The notes under the pieces are model-generated. The model was given only the letters and a program-made list of their open reading frames with translations. It made no database searches and was not told the DNA's origin. From positions 26,222,501 to 26,286,500 of the forward strand of contig NC_092672.1 of NCBI RefSeq assembly GCF_964355755.1: a stretch of 64,000 bases of DNA. Direction: 5' to 3'. This DNA comes from Antedon mediterranea. Lineage: Eukaryota > Echinodermata > Crinoidea > Comatulida > Antedonidae. Shown in pieces: positions 43,587 through 57,700 of this stretch. A program made the translations under genes and the position numbers. Every line of letters starts with the position of its first letter. Within the stretch, counting starts at the first letter, position 1.

Positions 43587-44412
43587 ACAAGGCCAACAGC
43601 CATTAAGTCGCGTGCTACAATGCATAGTGATACCGGACCGACAGACAAACAGACCGACAGACAGACAGACCGACAGACAGACGGACCGACCGACATAGTG
43701 AACTATACTGACCGAAATTACTGAACATGTTTAAAAATGTTGAAATGTTTAAAAACATTTATTTTTTTTTAATTTACACGTGCGTAGCCTGTCACTTTTG
43801 ACGTGCTCTTATAACGTAATTTCGAGTTGAAAAGTAAGTCAAGAAAACAGAAATCGGGCAAAAAGAGTGAGCAACAACATTTAACGCGCAGTGCGCGCGC
43901 AAAAATCTGCGCACTCATGGCAATTTTGTAAACGCTTAAAATTGCCTGAAACGTACTCTTGTTTCATCGAAAATAAATTTTGAAAATTTTAGGCGCGCGT
44001 ACGCATGGGTTACATGCGCTACGCACGTAATTGTATTGCCATGTGATGATTTATGCCCTGAAATTTATGAGTACCAAATTTTATTTAATTGTGATTCATG
44101 GTTGTTAAGATATGATTACAAACGTGATTTTGTTAAATCGTGCGTAGACCGCGTAATTTTTTATTGCGCACCGTGAAAACATAACCACATCGATTCCTGG
44201 CCATAAGGAATATTCTGTGAAAAATTGACTTAGCTAGATTAAACTGATATCAAGATAAGGTCATAAAGCGATAAAACGCATAGTGATACCGGACCGACAG
44301 ACAGACAGACAGACAGACCGACAGACAGACCGACAGACAGACCGACAGACAGACAGACAGACAGACCGACCGACCGACATAGTGAACTATAGAGTCGCTT
44401 CCACGCGACTAA
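43587..44412 (-). repeat. CGAC/TCGG repeat family, copy a
   Basis: It runs from AACAAGGCCAACAGCC to ACGCGACTAAAA. A CCGACAGACAGAC microsatellite block stands near each end. The middle has CGCGCGCAAAAATCTGCGCA and other unique sequence shared with copies d and e. The left end looks rearranged, with a second copy of the GCATAGTGATACCGGACC segment. Confidence 0.8.
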
Positions 44413-44704
44413 AAATGTAACACATTTTTTTTTAAAGTTGAGGAGTTGAAACAGATATTTTGATTATACACGGATACAGGATGGTCTCATTAAATGAAAA
44501 AAAAAGATTTATGTTTTTATAATCAGACAAAATTCCTGAAATTCAAAAATGGTAATTTTAATCTGAAAATAAACTTTTAAAAAATCGGTAAATTGTATGA
44601 AATCGTCTTTTTGTTGTTGCATGTTTCAGTCCCATCATGTTGTTTTATGCTTAGTTATGTTATGAAGTTCGTAAAGTGCATATATTGATTCTAGATTAAT
44701 TGAT

Positions 44705-44823
44705 TTTTAGCCGCATGCAACGCGACTCTACAGCTCACTATGTCGGTCGGTCGGTCGGATGGTCAGTCGGTAAACACTAACTAAAATTTGAGCACGCGAC
44801 TGCAGCCATGTATATGGTCTTGT
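44705..44823 (+). repeat. CGAC/TCGG repeat family, copy b (internally deleted)
   Basis: Both ends of the family (CAACGCGACTCTACAGCTC and GCACGCGACTGCAGCC) are present, but the roughly 500-bp middle is missing, leaving only a TCGG microsatellite between them. Confidence 0.8.
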
Positions 44824-45051
44824 TGATGATGTTTTCGGTTGGTTTGTTACAGCAGTTCATTGGATCTTGGTTGTTGAAAACAGCATGATTGTTGGTTCGT
44901 TACTTTGTTGGTTACTAGTTTGTCCATTGGTATTTGGTTCGTTTAGTTTTTTTAGTCAGTTAGTTTAGTTATAGTGATTTCAATGTGTTGTGGTTTTGTA
45001 GTTAATTTATTTTGTCAATGTTTTAGTAATTCGTTAGTTGGTTCACTGTTT

Positions 45052-45272
45052 TTTAGTCGCGTGGACGCGACTCTATAGTTCACTATGTCGGTCGGTCTGT
45101 CTGTCGGTCTGTCTGTCGGTCCGGTATCACTATGCGTTTTATCACTTTTCTGTACTTTTTGAACTGTTTTTATGTACAGACAAGTTTTAACTATGTCGGT
45201 CGGTCTGTCGGTTGGTCGGTCTGTCGGTTTTTTTCTGAGTCCACGCGACTTATGGCTGTTGGCCTTGTTTTT
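45052..45272 (+). repeat. CGAC/TCGG repeat family, copy c (internally deleted)
   Basis: It begins AGTCGCGTGGACGCGACTC, has two GTCGGTCTGTCTG-type blocks around GGTATCACTATGCG, and ends near CACGCGACTTATGGCTG and GGCCTTGTTTTT. A 60-codon ORF across it is incidental. Confidence 0.8.
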
Positions 45273-46596
45273 CTTTTCGTTAGTTTTGAAATTCGTTTGT
45301 TGATTAGTTTGTAGTTCGCATTTAGTTAGATTTAAGTTAAAATTGTTGATTCACTTAGGCCCATCCCCTTAAAAATCATAAATTATTGAAATAATTTACA
45401 AAAATGAAGAATTGAGGATAAAAAATATTTTTTTTTTAGTTTTCAATATGATGAAGCAACAAAATTTAATTTTTTAATTTAATTTTCGTAGGATCCACCG
45501 ATAAAGTGATTCATATGTTGAAAATAAAATATTTAATCCTAATTCATTATTAACATTATAGAAATATAGACCTACTGTCTGTCCTCATTAGAAATATCAA
45601 TTTCCTTCTGGAACTAAGTTCACATACTACCACGATTGAAGTGACTATTTGGCTTGAAGTAGTAGGCTAGAGCTCATGGTCGTTAAACATTAACATTTTT
45701 ATTTGTAGAAAATATTGATATTAGAAATTGATATGTCCAACAACGATTTTATATGTAGGCCAATTATTACTAATAAGATGGTACATATTTACATGCCATG
45801 GCCTATAAAACATAGAATTTTTAAAAGGAGCATATAGTACCCATTGTTCCGCCGTAAGAAGATGCAAATAAGGCCATTAGAAAATGTGTTATTTGCTTCT
45901 TGTTCATCATTTAACTTGTAAATATTTAGTTTTGCCTTCTGTTTGTGATCCTGCTCCACAGTAGCTACACTTGTTCCTCTTTAGCTTGAGTTGAACTGTT
46001 GGTTAAATAATTAACACTAAACTATTCACATGTTGTTTTTTTTGCAAGCTTATTATTGATATTACCTTCTGCGTAAAAATTGAAAATGATTATCATATTT
46101 AAATGGACACGGTCGAGCTTCCTATTCCCCCAGTCAAAACAGCTGATGTGTAGGCCTATAACTGGCGCGTAGCCAGATTTCCTTCACTTCAAATACTTAC
46201 TAGGGTTATTAATGACAGTATGAACTTTCATTTATGAAAAATAAAATTTGCTCGAAACCAAAATAACATCATGCATAACTACTCAACAGTGAATTATTAG
46301 TAACGTTAAAGCTACATTCTACGGTTTGGCACGATTTAGTGGGACTGTTTTTAAGTGACTGTGTAGGCCTACATGCCAACTATTTTATATCATACCGTAT
46401 TTATTATTCACACCGATTTTAGTTAGCTATTATACAGTGCATTGTTTATGTCAACCAGTATTTATGATCTATGATTTATAGTGTTGTAATAATTTATTCA
46501 TTTATCAACATTCTTTTACATTTGGATATATGTGATTAGGCATCTGGACTTATGTTAAGTCTGAATTCACTTTATAGATTCATAAAAAAAAAGAAA

Positions 46597-47236
46597 AACA
46601 AGGCCATATAGATGGCTGCAGTCGCGTGCTCATTAGTGTTTACCGACCGACCGACCAACCGACCGACCATACTACCAACTGACCGAAATTGCTTGTTTAA
46701 AAATGTTGAAATGTTTAAAAACATTTATATTTACGTGCGTAGCCTGTCACTTTTGACGTGCTCGTATAACGTAATTATTAGTTGTAAAGTAAGTCAAGAA
46801 AACAGAAATCGGGCAAAAAGAGTGCGTAACAACATAGAGCGCGCAATGCGCGCGCAAAAATCTGCGCACTCATGGTAATTTTGTAAACGCTTAAAATTGC
46901 CTGAAACGTACTTTTATTTCATCGAAAATAATTTTTGAAAATGTTAAGCGCGCGTACGCATGCGTTACATTCGCTACTCACGTAATTGTATTGCCATATG
47001 ATGATTACAAACGTGATTTCGTTAAATTGTGCGTAGACCGCGTACTTTTTTATTGCGCACCATGAAAACATAACCACATCGATTCCTGGACATAAGGAAT
47101 ATACTGTGAAAAATTGACTTAGCAGATTAAACTGATATCAAGATAAGGTCATATACAAGTTAGTGTTTACCGACCGACCAACCGAACAACCGACAGACAT
47201 AGTGAGCTGTAGAGTCGCGTTGCACGAGACTAAAAA
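46597..47236 (-). repeat. CGAC/TCGG repeat family, copy d
   Basis: It begins AACAAGGCCATATAGATGG and ends GCGTTGCACGAGACTAAAAA, with a short ACCGACCGACC block near each end. The middle closely matches copies a and e. An 88-codon ORF inside has no recognisable domain. Confidence 0.85.
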
Positions 47237-48825
47237 GAGAGAGATAACATGTAACATCCCTTTGCTTTAGTCAAATAGTTATAAGAAGTACAGTGCTTAA
47301 GTGAAAATCATATCTAAATGAACGTAAAGAAAAAACATATTTTGAAACCCAAAATATAAATAATTTACGTTTGCGTAATTATTATATCTAAAAGTACAAG
47401 ATACAAATGTGTATATGCGGTGTGCAGTTGTCCATGACGCAGGATTAAACTGTGAATAAATGTAAAGTATCTAATAAGGTCACGGACAGCAACAAGTGTC
47501 ACTGCAGACGCCGTTCTTTCGGGTCCTGTCTGTTATGTAGGGGGTTGACCTAAGGCTTAGAACGTTGGATGCGCCTCTATTCATTAGGGACTGTCCTACC
47601 CTCTTTTTTCCATTGAATTGTAGATAGATTTCCATAGATTGCACCAGCCTGTGTGGGTTTAATAGACTTTATCCCATTAGCGTGAGATGGGTATTGGACA
47701 GTTGAATTTCGTTGAATGTCCACGATTAAGTACAATTATACAGGCTAATCTGGTGGTTCATAGCCACAATTTAGCGGATTAATAGTTACTTACTCTATTA
47801 CAAAGTTACTTTTATAAAGTTACTTTCAGTGGAATGTAAAAGTTTTGTCATCATTGGCCACTTCCATTTGCAATATAATCTAAAAGTGTTTTTGTGTGTG
47901 TTTTTCACTGAAACAAATATATCTATTTTTATACTGTTGTAATTATTAAAATCTATATTTTTTCAAGGCAATGTCACTTCTTAAGTACACGGTATTAATA
48001 CAAATCACCAATACATTTTTCCGTTTAATTGACAGGTAATGCGCTATATTTAACAAACAGAATTTCTTTAGAAATATATGCAGCAACCGTATGTACATTA
48101 TTTGTATATTATTTGTATAGATTTAAAGTCAATTTACATCATATTTGTTTTTCTTCAGTCATGTCAATCTTTATTAAGCTATTTTACATTATCTGTTTTC
48201 CATATCTTGATTCAAAAGGCAGATTAAAGTGCATAGTGAAAAAGACGCTTTACACCTTAATTGAGTTTAATTTCTGTCAACCTAAGGAATTATGCCAGAT
48301 CCAAAATATCCACTCCGTAGAGATATTAATTCGGTTCAGCAAGGCTAGCAAAACGCAATTTAAAAAACAAATCGACTGTTCATGTTTAACGTGGTGAAAC
48401 CTGGAAAGAGTTAATAACAATTAAAAATCTTGCCAAATAAAAATGGAAAATCCTTCTCAAAAACACAGATGATGGCACATACCCGAGATTTGTGGAGGGA
48501 CTTGGTAAATGTTCAATTGCGAGCGACCACACCCGATTACGGGTTTAAGATTGAGTGATTTCCATTTTTTATTTTAAAAAGTATATCATAAATAAATGGA
48601 TATTTTACCTAATTTGAAAAAAAAAACATTTAACTGTATAGCAATTTATGGTATATTTTATAATTTAACATTTATTTTCTATTATACAATCATTTCTCTT
48701 ACTTCTGTAGGCCTACTCCACTGAAACCTTTACTGGTTAATTGGCTTATCCATAAATGCAATCATATTTATTCATACGTTTCATCATGTATTCATTCATG
48801 TTCTCTATTTTGTTTGTATTATTGT

Positions 48826-48868
48826 GAATGAATGAATGAATGAATCAATCAATCAATCAATCAATCAA
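48826..48868. repeat. GAAT/CAAT compound microsatellite
   Basis: Five GAAT units switch into about six CAAT units without interruption. Confidence 0.9.
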
Positions 48869-49629
48869 GAAAGCAAAAGAAACATGACATGGTACTCGCC
48901 TCAAATTCTATCACACAACTTGCAAATTAATGTACAGTAACTGTCAACCTTTATTTTGTTAAGGAATGCAATATTAAAATTGTTGAGTTTATGTTCATAT
49001 ATATATATATTGTAGTTCTACTTAAATTGAATTTGATTTTATATTTTGATTTGAATTATAACATACCCTGCATGGTATGCTGTTATATTATAGCTATTTC
49101 TAAAGATAAAAAATCGGGTACGATAACTTTGGACGTTATCTTGAAAAAGATACAAACAAAAATAATACTAAGTACAACTTGGCAATAATTATCATTTTTA
49201 TGGTAATAAATATGTATTATGTTTACTTTGTTGTCGAGTATAATTATTTAATAGATTTTGAACAATACAATGTACTGTTAATAACCTACTTAAACATGTT
49301 TATTAAGTTTTTTTATGGATACATTCGTAAAAGTATATTAAATATTACGACTTCTGTGAAAATATCCACCACAACCTGATCATAAAGTGTATGACTCATT
49401 GGTTTTAACAATAATAACTACTTTATATGTAAGTCATAATTGCTATGGTTTCTTTTTTAATGGATTTAAAATATGAACGAGTCTAATGACTGCGTTCAAG
49501 TCATGTCATAAATAAATAAATCGTCAATACTTAGAAGCCACAAGACCACAGCACCCTGTAATGTAAACATCATACTGTACATTGTGCCATAAAAGTTATG
49601 ACATAAAGCAGTAAATGTTATTACCACTA

Positions 49630-49745
49630 AAGCTCTGTCTACACTAACCAGTTTTAAAAAAAGCTCAAAAGTGTTATTAATATGACATTATCGCGTCCAT
49701 TTTTTTATTGTCACATAACGTTTTATAGTGTAGAAAGAGCTAGCT
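49630..49745. mobile_element. MITE family 2 copy
   Basis: The left end AGCTCTGTCTACACTAACC and the right end ATAGTGTAGAAAGAGC are inverted. The interior differs from the other two copies. TA flanks the left end. Confidence 0.65.
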
Positions 49746-50155
49746 TAAGGCAACATCATACACAAATACCCATCATATTGTATGTGCTACCAAATTGTTT
49801 TTCTTTAATGTTTTACATTCAGGGACATTCATAGCAAGAAAGAGGAGATGCTATTTTTGTTTACATTATTGGAATATATTTCAATCAAAACCTGCATGAT
49901 ATCAGTACTAACGAAAATGAGTGTCATTCCTAACAATCTCTTCTCGATAACAAAAAAGAAAAAAACAGAAGAAGTAGGTCTAATTTCTGAAAAAGATTAG
50001 CAAGAGAAAAAAAAATAGGTCAATATTTCATCTCTGTTGACCGTTACTCCCATCTATACAAACAGTTTACAATCTAATTATATTAGGCCTAGAGTTACTA
50101 GATCTAAGTTATTAACTAGGTCATTTCTCAACATTTTATGTTTAACTGCCTCAGT

Positions 50156-50892
50156 TTTTAGTCACGTGGAAGCGACTCTATATATGTCAGTCGGTCGGTC
50201 GGTCTGTCGGTCTGTCGGTCTGTCGGTATGTCTGTCGGTCCGGTATCACTATGCGTTTTATCGCTTTCTGACCTTTTCTTGATATCAGTTTAATCTAGCT
50301 AAGTCAATTGTTCACAGTATATTCCTTATGGCCAGGAATCGATGTGGTTATGTTTTCACGGTGCGCAATAAAAAATTACGCGGTCAACGCACGATTTAAC
50401 GAAATCACGTTTGTAATCATATCTTCACAACCATGAATCACAATTAAATAAAATTTGGTACTCATAAATTTCAGGGCATAAATCATCATATGGCAATACA
50501 ATTACGTGCGTAGCGCATGTAACGCATGCGTACGCGCGCTTAAAATTTTCAAAATTTATTTTCGATGAAATAAGAGTACGTTTCAGGCAATTTTAAGCGT
50601 TTACAAAATTGCCATGAGTGCGCAGATTTTTGCGCGCGCACTGCACGGTAAATGTTATTGCGCACTCTTTTTGCCCGATTTCTGTTTTCTTGACTTACTT
50701 TTCAACTCGAAATTACGTTATACGAGCACGTCAAAAGTGAAAGGCTACGCACGTGTAAATTAAAAAAATATAACTGTTTTTAAACATTTCAACATCTTTA
50801 AACATGTTCAGTAATTTTGGTCAGTAGGTAGGTTGGTCGGTCGGTCGGTGAACACTAAGCACGCGACTGCAGCCATTTATATGGCCTTGTTT
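50156..50892 (+). repeat. CGAC/TCGG repeat family, copy e (most complete)
   Basis: About 740 bp, in the opposite orientation to copies a and d. It begins AGTCACGTGGAAGCGACTC, then TCGG/TCTG blocks, GGTATCACTATGCG, a middle with ATTCCTTATGGCCAGGAATC and TGCGCAGATTTTTGCGCGCG, then GGTCGGTCGGTCGGTG, and ends at GCACGCGACTGCAGCC and GGCCTTGTTTT. Confidence 0.85.
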
Positions 50893-51791
50893 TAATTTGT
50901 TTCGAAACTACGTCTAATAAAGAACACATAATTTTCATTTGAGTTAGCAAAAAACCCCCAGATAATTCTCATGCCAGTTTCTAGTAATGTAAATGAAGTG
51001 TTGTTCGAAAAAAAACACAAATTCCTATTTACTTTTTCGTAGGTAAGCAGTGTAGAAAACATGAATTATGTATTAGTTATATTCCGCTACCTTATTGAAT
51101 ATGAATTAAGTGTGACGTAATTATCCAGGGTAGCGATAGTTCACGTGCTTCCAATATCAAGTTGTTTACATTGTGTCAAGTACAGTATTCAAAAACATAT
51201 ACTACACAATAGAATAATGTTATCAAAGAAATTGATATAGCATGTAGGCCTACTGTGACAGTGCAACGTTCAATCATCTAATTTTCATATTTCTTATCTC
51301 TCAGCGTAGAAACCATATACAATGTAAGTTCTGAAAATCTCTCCCACATTACTGGTGGTTTTTGTTTTTAAGAGTGTCACTATTACCGTATTTAGTAGCC
51401 TTATAGTATTACTGTTGTTATCAGCCGAGATGTTCTTAGTTTATGAATAAAATAATTAAGTCATGCAATTTGATTACCAATACAAAAGTAGGCCTAAATT
51501 ATTGACCGGGTTTTAGCTTCCAAATTCTAACTCTCTTTCTAACCAATCTTAGGCTATGCTTAGTTGTGTAGCCTACAATGGTAGTGTAATACAAAGGGCT
51601 CTATGTTCCTTATTTACGCTATATCTCGCCGTTTATCTATTGATAGCTCTGCTTTTTAATAGGCCTAACTTGTATTCAGTACTTATTTTTTGTAATAATC
51701 TAAGCCAACTAACGTGCATTGTTGCTATTAATATACTTAATTTAACTGGTTTTTTTTTAACTTGTACAAATTGGAATTCTATTTTTAGTTG

Positions 51792-54700
51792 ATGATGTCA
51801 TGCCTTCGAAACTTGTTCTTGTTTTGCACCCTCATCGTTTACAGTCTTTGTGAGATTAGAGTAGACTTGAATGGAGAATGGAAATTAGAAGACGCTAATG
51901 AAAGTAGGTATAACTAAACACTAAATGTCCAAAACACAGTCGTTGTGACATCGTAATTTGGCATGCGTCTGTACTAGCTGGCTATTTTAACAATAATGTT
52001 GCTTAAGTCGAGATTTAGGACGTGCTTATGTGAAAACTAAGACTTTATAAAGATCTGGCAAGCCTAATTGGCTAATTGAAGGTGATGTGACTGGAAAATA
52101 AATAATTGTCAGACCTAAACTCTACACATAAATTATAATGTCTGCAATTATACTGATATATATACGTAGACTGTTTTCTTTCTAAAAGTGAAATCTACAT
52201 TGGAAACCATGACTCAATCTTCAGATGATGTATACTGATAATGAATGTCTGCATAATATAACATTACTAAACTGCAGATATCATGATAAGTTTACCTGTT
52301 ATGCAAAATAGGTTAACATTTAATATTCACATGCCAAGATTTATTGTAGACCGTATCTACAGTATTCGTCATTTTCATCAACAGAGCTGTCGGCAAAAAT
52401 GTATGTCTCATAGAGACTTTTAGCTTTGCGATTTCTCGTGTTATGAACATTTATTTGGTTTTCGTTTAGTGTAAACAACCCATACTTCCCTCCCACTATG
52501 AATACATTAGTTACGCACTAGCAATTCTATTTCAATGAATTGATTGCTGGGACATAAATTTGCACTACGACCCGAGATGGAGCCACAAACAAGGGGAAAC
52601 TGACTCTTTGCGTTCTAGTAATAGTTTTGCTTTAGTTTCGCCTGACCATTGTGCTTTGTTTCTGATCTGTTCTGTATCTGTTTATTGGTCGAATGAATAA
52701 ATGAAATGAAAATGAAATTGCCATAGATAAAATAAATAATTCTCTATGTTCTGTTATATCATTCATCATGGACAATTGAATGGGAATGATTTGTATTAAT
52801 CTAAGATAAAAGGTACATTTTAATATGTATTTTGCCGCCGATACAAATCTATATTATTCTATATTATATGTCGTTAAAATTGAACACGTTTTTTTCTTTT
52901 AATTTTTAAATGTGTTTATTGTTTTAATATTATACTTGTAAATAGTAATTTATGTGTAGTAAATACACTTACTATTGATTATTTTGACAGCAATATCAAC
53001 AAGCGTTGTGGTACCTGGTAGTGTCCATACAGCATTGATATCAAATGGAATAATCGGTGACCCTTATTTTAGGTTCAATGACCTTGAGTATAGATGGATT
53101 GTATACACAAATTGGACGTTTAGTCGTATTTTTAGTAGTAAGTATTACATTAAATACAATACTGCAAAGTATATATAATGTGAGATTCAGGATCTTGGTA
53201 TGCGGGGATCTGCTTGTAGGCTTATAGTAGGCCTAAGGATTGAACTGGTTTTTAGAAGCTTTCAATGCCTTTGCCTGCATTACTCCGTCCTTCAGATTGG
53301 TAGATTAGTCGTTGGTCATGCCTACGTAAATGAATATCACACACAGTAGGCCTGTCATTTGATTCTCCATTGGTATCTATAAAAACAAACCTTACGTGCT
53401 ATGTAGTTAGAGTAGGCAATATTGATTCTTTAAATGAGGGTTACGACGATGTTTCTCGCTCTGATCTGGCGACAGTAAGTAAGGTTTGTTCAGACTCTGG
53501 TCCCAAGGCCTTTAATTTGTACACAAAAATATGTAAATCAAAATTAATTTTCTCAGAGGATGGGAAGACCTTCAACTTCTATTTCCTTTTAAGTTAAAAT
53601 TCAATTTTCCTATCCATTGCATCTATTTCTTATAGACTGTCCCCGTTGGCTTGATTACTTAAAAATAAAAACCATATTTATGTTATTATGCATTTATATT
53701 AATAGGCTATATATATAATATAGTTAATGAGTTAGTATCTGTTTTTCAAAAATAAAGACAAGCAGCTAAATGCTACAGAATATCCAGTTTAATTTTAATG
53801 TAATATACTTTATATTTGATTCCATACGAATTTGGCCGAGATATTTGGGAGGAACAAAGTAGCCTTGACTTGATATTATAATGTCAGTATTTCTAACATT
53901 CCATACTTCAATTGAATTCAAATCACAGAGACCCAGATCAACTTCTTTTTTTGGGTGATGCACATACAAAGATACAACCTAATAAAGTGTTAACATCTTT
54001 AAATGTTATCTACAGAAAGGTTACTAGAGTGTATGTTAAACACACTTGTTCCCACGATCTTTCCTCCTTCCATCTTTAAACGGGCTTCTTTATTTTTTTT
54101 TTGCAGTACCGAGTAATATTACGTCAGTGTCGACTGTACAGTTAGTATGCGATGGTTTGGATACAGTTTCGACAGTGTTTATCAATGGCCACCGTGTTGG
54201 CAATTCTGTTAACATGTTTCTTAGATACATTTACAACATTGGGAAATTTGTTAATGTAAGTACTGACACCTAGAATTGTATCCAAAAGATTTTCAATAGT
54301 CAGTTAGATACTATCTAGTGACAGTTATAGATTTGGATAAAGTACAGTAAACATACCTACTGTTATATTGTGCAATCAACAGTGATTTAAATGTTTTACA
54401 CCGACACATTCGATCTCCACCACTAATTGAATTAGTTTTATTCGGTTATACGAACTAGGTAAAATCTAGTGCAGGCCATGTAAAATTTCTTTTATTCTCT
54501 TAGTTGGGAAATATTATTTATTCATAAAGATTCATACTATTTAGATTTTAGAAAGAAACAGAGAATGTTCCTGTTTCAATTCATATAGCTAGCTGTTGTG
54601 CAGTTTTTAAAGGGCACTTATCACGACGCCTCCAATTCCCCTTCCCCTTCAAATAAACAATAATACTTCCCTGCTACTTTGTTTCTATTGAAGCATTTAC

Positions 54701-57700
54701 GATATGATTATTCTCAACCTAGCCTGGAGAAAACACAATACGAATTGAGTTCGAATCACCAGTTTCATACGCAGCGAAACAAGCAGCCGCACACAGCCAG
54801 TATAATGTACCACCAGCCTGCAATCCCCCTGAATACCAGGGATTCTGTCATCCGAACTACATTCGAAAGGAACAATGTTCGTTTAGTTGGGATTGGGGTC
54901 CAGCATTTGCACCAGTGGGAATTTGGTAAGTGTTTGTTTGTTTGCTCGTTTGTAATATTTATTGGTATCAATAATGTCCACACTACAATACATTATGATT
55001 TGAAATTAACAAAATCATACAGAAACTAAATAATTATAACAATTATAACTATTATGGTATAGCAGAGGATAACCCTTTAAACTGAGAAGCTTGCTTTAGA
55101 AGGGGTCCTCGACAATTATAAAATAAACATAAAAACTTTTGATTAACAACATTAAAATAAATAATGTTTGTTAAAGCACTGTGTATGCCTACTTAGCACT
55201 TTCACTATGAAATAGGCCTAATCTTTGTTTTTTCTATTAATATGACCAAAAAAAATGCATTTTAAACAATACATTAATTTGGCATATAATGTAGACTAAA
55301 CACTTGTTACCAATGATGCAGTTAATTGCTTAATATTGCTTAGCCTTTTCCCTGAAGCAATACAATAGTTCCAAGGGTACCATACGTTAATTATTTCATT
55401 TTCGCTTTTTAAAATTCATAATGAAATATATAATTTGTAAACGTTTGTTTTTGTACCATATTGAACAACTATGCATATGTTACCGGTAGATATTATAATA
55501 CTATTATTATATTAACTAATTAATTCGTTTTTCCGTAATAATTATTTTCAAAACGTGGATATATTGTGTTAATGATAATTATGGTACATTACTCAATTAT
55601 TTATTATTTTAATGTTTTACCAGATAACATATTTACACCTGTTCAAATTTTAAAAATCGTAAAAAAAAAGTATTGTTTTTATTTTAACAGGAGAAACATC
55701 AGTGTTGAATTGTTCCAGGCTGCTGCGATACGGGATGTAACGGCAATTCCTATTCTCTCAAGTACGTCTCAGGACTACCCTTGTTTACAACATGTCCTGA
55801 AGCTTGCATAGTAAATGTGGCTTAGGAGACTAAACTGTTATTTTAATTAAGTGTTTTGTAAACTTCGCCTCGTTAATTAATAGACAAATTAACTCTTAAT
55901 ATCGTTCTTGTGGCATTATTGTGACATTCATCGGCAAACTGCAAAATATTCAAATTCTGTTTTGTTTTTCTTTCAAATAGATTCAAAGGATATTAATTGG
56001 TCTCTAAACGTAACAACTTATTTGGAAACAGGATCTGTATCAAAAGCAGAGGGGGAAATTGTTATAAGTTTACCACAGCTTGGTGTAGTGAACACAACGT
56101 CTGTAACACTAAAATCAGGATCAATTTCGACACACAATGCTCATTTTGACGTTCCTATGGTAAATATGATTATTCAGGTTCTTCATCAAGATATTTGAAC
56201 AAAAACAATTATGAACAGAATTCTGTGTATCTACTCTATGAGTGTTTCAAGTAGCTAATATTCATTGGGCATTCGCAATAAACATTAAAGTTTCGTTAAG
56301 TTATCTATTAAGAATCTTAATTAGAAATGTTTATAATACCAGTATCCGTTGTTAGTCCACTCGTGTAGTAACATTTGAATTGTTTCAGATCCTATAACTG
56401 CACAGGTCATACTGTACTAAAGACCACACTCTAAAGAAAACCAACTACACTATGTTACTAAACAGAGATTTTATTATTACATGATATTCTGTCTACCATT
56501 AATATTACATCTTTTTATTACTCTTTTACTGTTTTTGATTTGATGTTGAAAGTTTGTTATGTTTAGTTAAGTCTCGTCTGTAAAGTTTGTATGAGCAAAA
56601 AAAATCACAATCAATAAACGTTCTTTTTAGGCAGAAACTTGGTGGCCAATTGGTTATGGCAGGCAACCACTGTATGTGGTGTCAGTGATGTTCTCCAGCG
56701 CTTCTGGTGAAGTTTCTGTAAAGAATGTGACGATTGGTTTCCGAACAGTGCAACTTATTCAAGATGCTCTACCAGGAAAAGGTACTGTTGATATTTTTTA
56801 ATTTCATCTATACATTATTGTGTTTTTTAAATTAATTTTCTAACGTAAATGTGATATATTTTTCTTAGGAAACACGTTCTACTTTAAAATCAATTACCAA
56901 TACATATTCCTAAAGGGTGCAAATTGGATTCCAGTGGATGCTTTTCAGGAGAGAGTGACAAAAGATCGTCTAAAGAATCTCTTCCAATCGGCAATAGATG
57001 CTAATATGAATACTCTTCGGGTTTGGGGAGGGGGAATATATGAAAAGGATGAATTTTACAAACTTGCGGATGAGAGTGGTATATTGATCTGGCAGGATAT
57101 TATGTTTGCTTGTGCAATGTATCCTACCGGTGAAGATTTCTTGTTGACAGTTGACAGTGAAGTTGAATATCAGGTTTGTTACAACAATAGTGTTTTTTTC
57201 TAAACAGGTTTCCTCCTTACAGGTGTTGACCATTGAAGTGTAAGGTAGCATGTTCTACGTTTAACTTAATAAGGAAGAATGCTACGATTCGAGACTACAT
57301 CTATATATAAATTTACGTAAGGGCAAAATTCGGTAAATCGCGCTTTACTTCTAGAATTTTTACTCGATGGTATATACAGTTGGTTCGTACTTTCGGTACT
57401 GATTTTAACCACCTGGTGTAACCCTGTTTACTAATTAAATTAAGTTAGATAATTAGTTATTGACGATTAAAACGAATTTAGGTTCAACGATTTGCCCCAA
57501 ATAGGGGTGTTTTCCAATCGTGGTATACACTGTCTAATGAATGTCCATGGAAACATTCTTTCTGTTTTATTCTTGACACTGGTCTTATTCCGACGTGTCA
57601 ACCTTTTTTTTATAAACGCATAAAGTAATAACTAAGTATTTTTACTATTGTTAATTAACAGGTTAGGAGGTTAAGCAAGCATCCGTCTGTGATAGCTTGG

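Larger units (their letters stand above)
39137..51791. other. 12.6-kb gene-poor, repeat-rich interval
   Basis: I found no convincing gene between the astacin start and the mannosidase start. The interval holds the 31-bp minisatellite, five copies of the CGAC/TCGG family, a GAAT/CAAT microsatellite and a MITE family 2 copy. The largest ORF (48029-48397, 122 codons) is AT-rich, low in sequence features and without a family signature, so it is probably chance. Promoters of the two divergent flanking genes must lie at the edges but were not located. Confidence 0.6.

Noticed and set aside
43506-43724. 72-codon ORF with a DRQTDRQTD tail
   Set aside because: The tail is a translated microsatellite in a repeat copy.
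46612-46878. 88-codon ORF as a gene
   Set aside because: It lies wholly inside a copy of the CGAC/TCGG repeat family, and the frame is not kept in the other copies.
48029-48397. 122-codon ORF as a gene
   Set aside because: AT-rich, no domain or signal I recognise, no supporting splice or polyadenylation context. Likely chance.
53370-53597. 75-codon ORF in mannosidase intron 2
   Set aside because: The composition is protein-like, but there is no acceptor/donor pair in phase and no match to mannosidase between the flanking exons.
54454-54505. Possible mannosidase exon starting [10 protein letters not shown] after CTAG
   Set aside because: It hits a stop within 15 codons. The exon at 54723 joins the previous one in phase with better family match.
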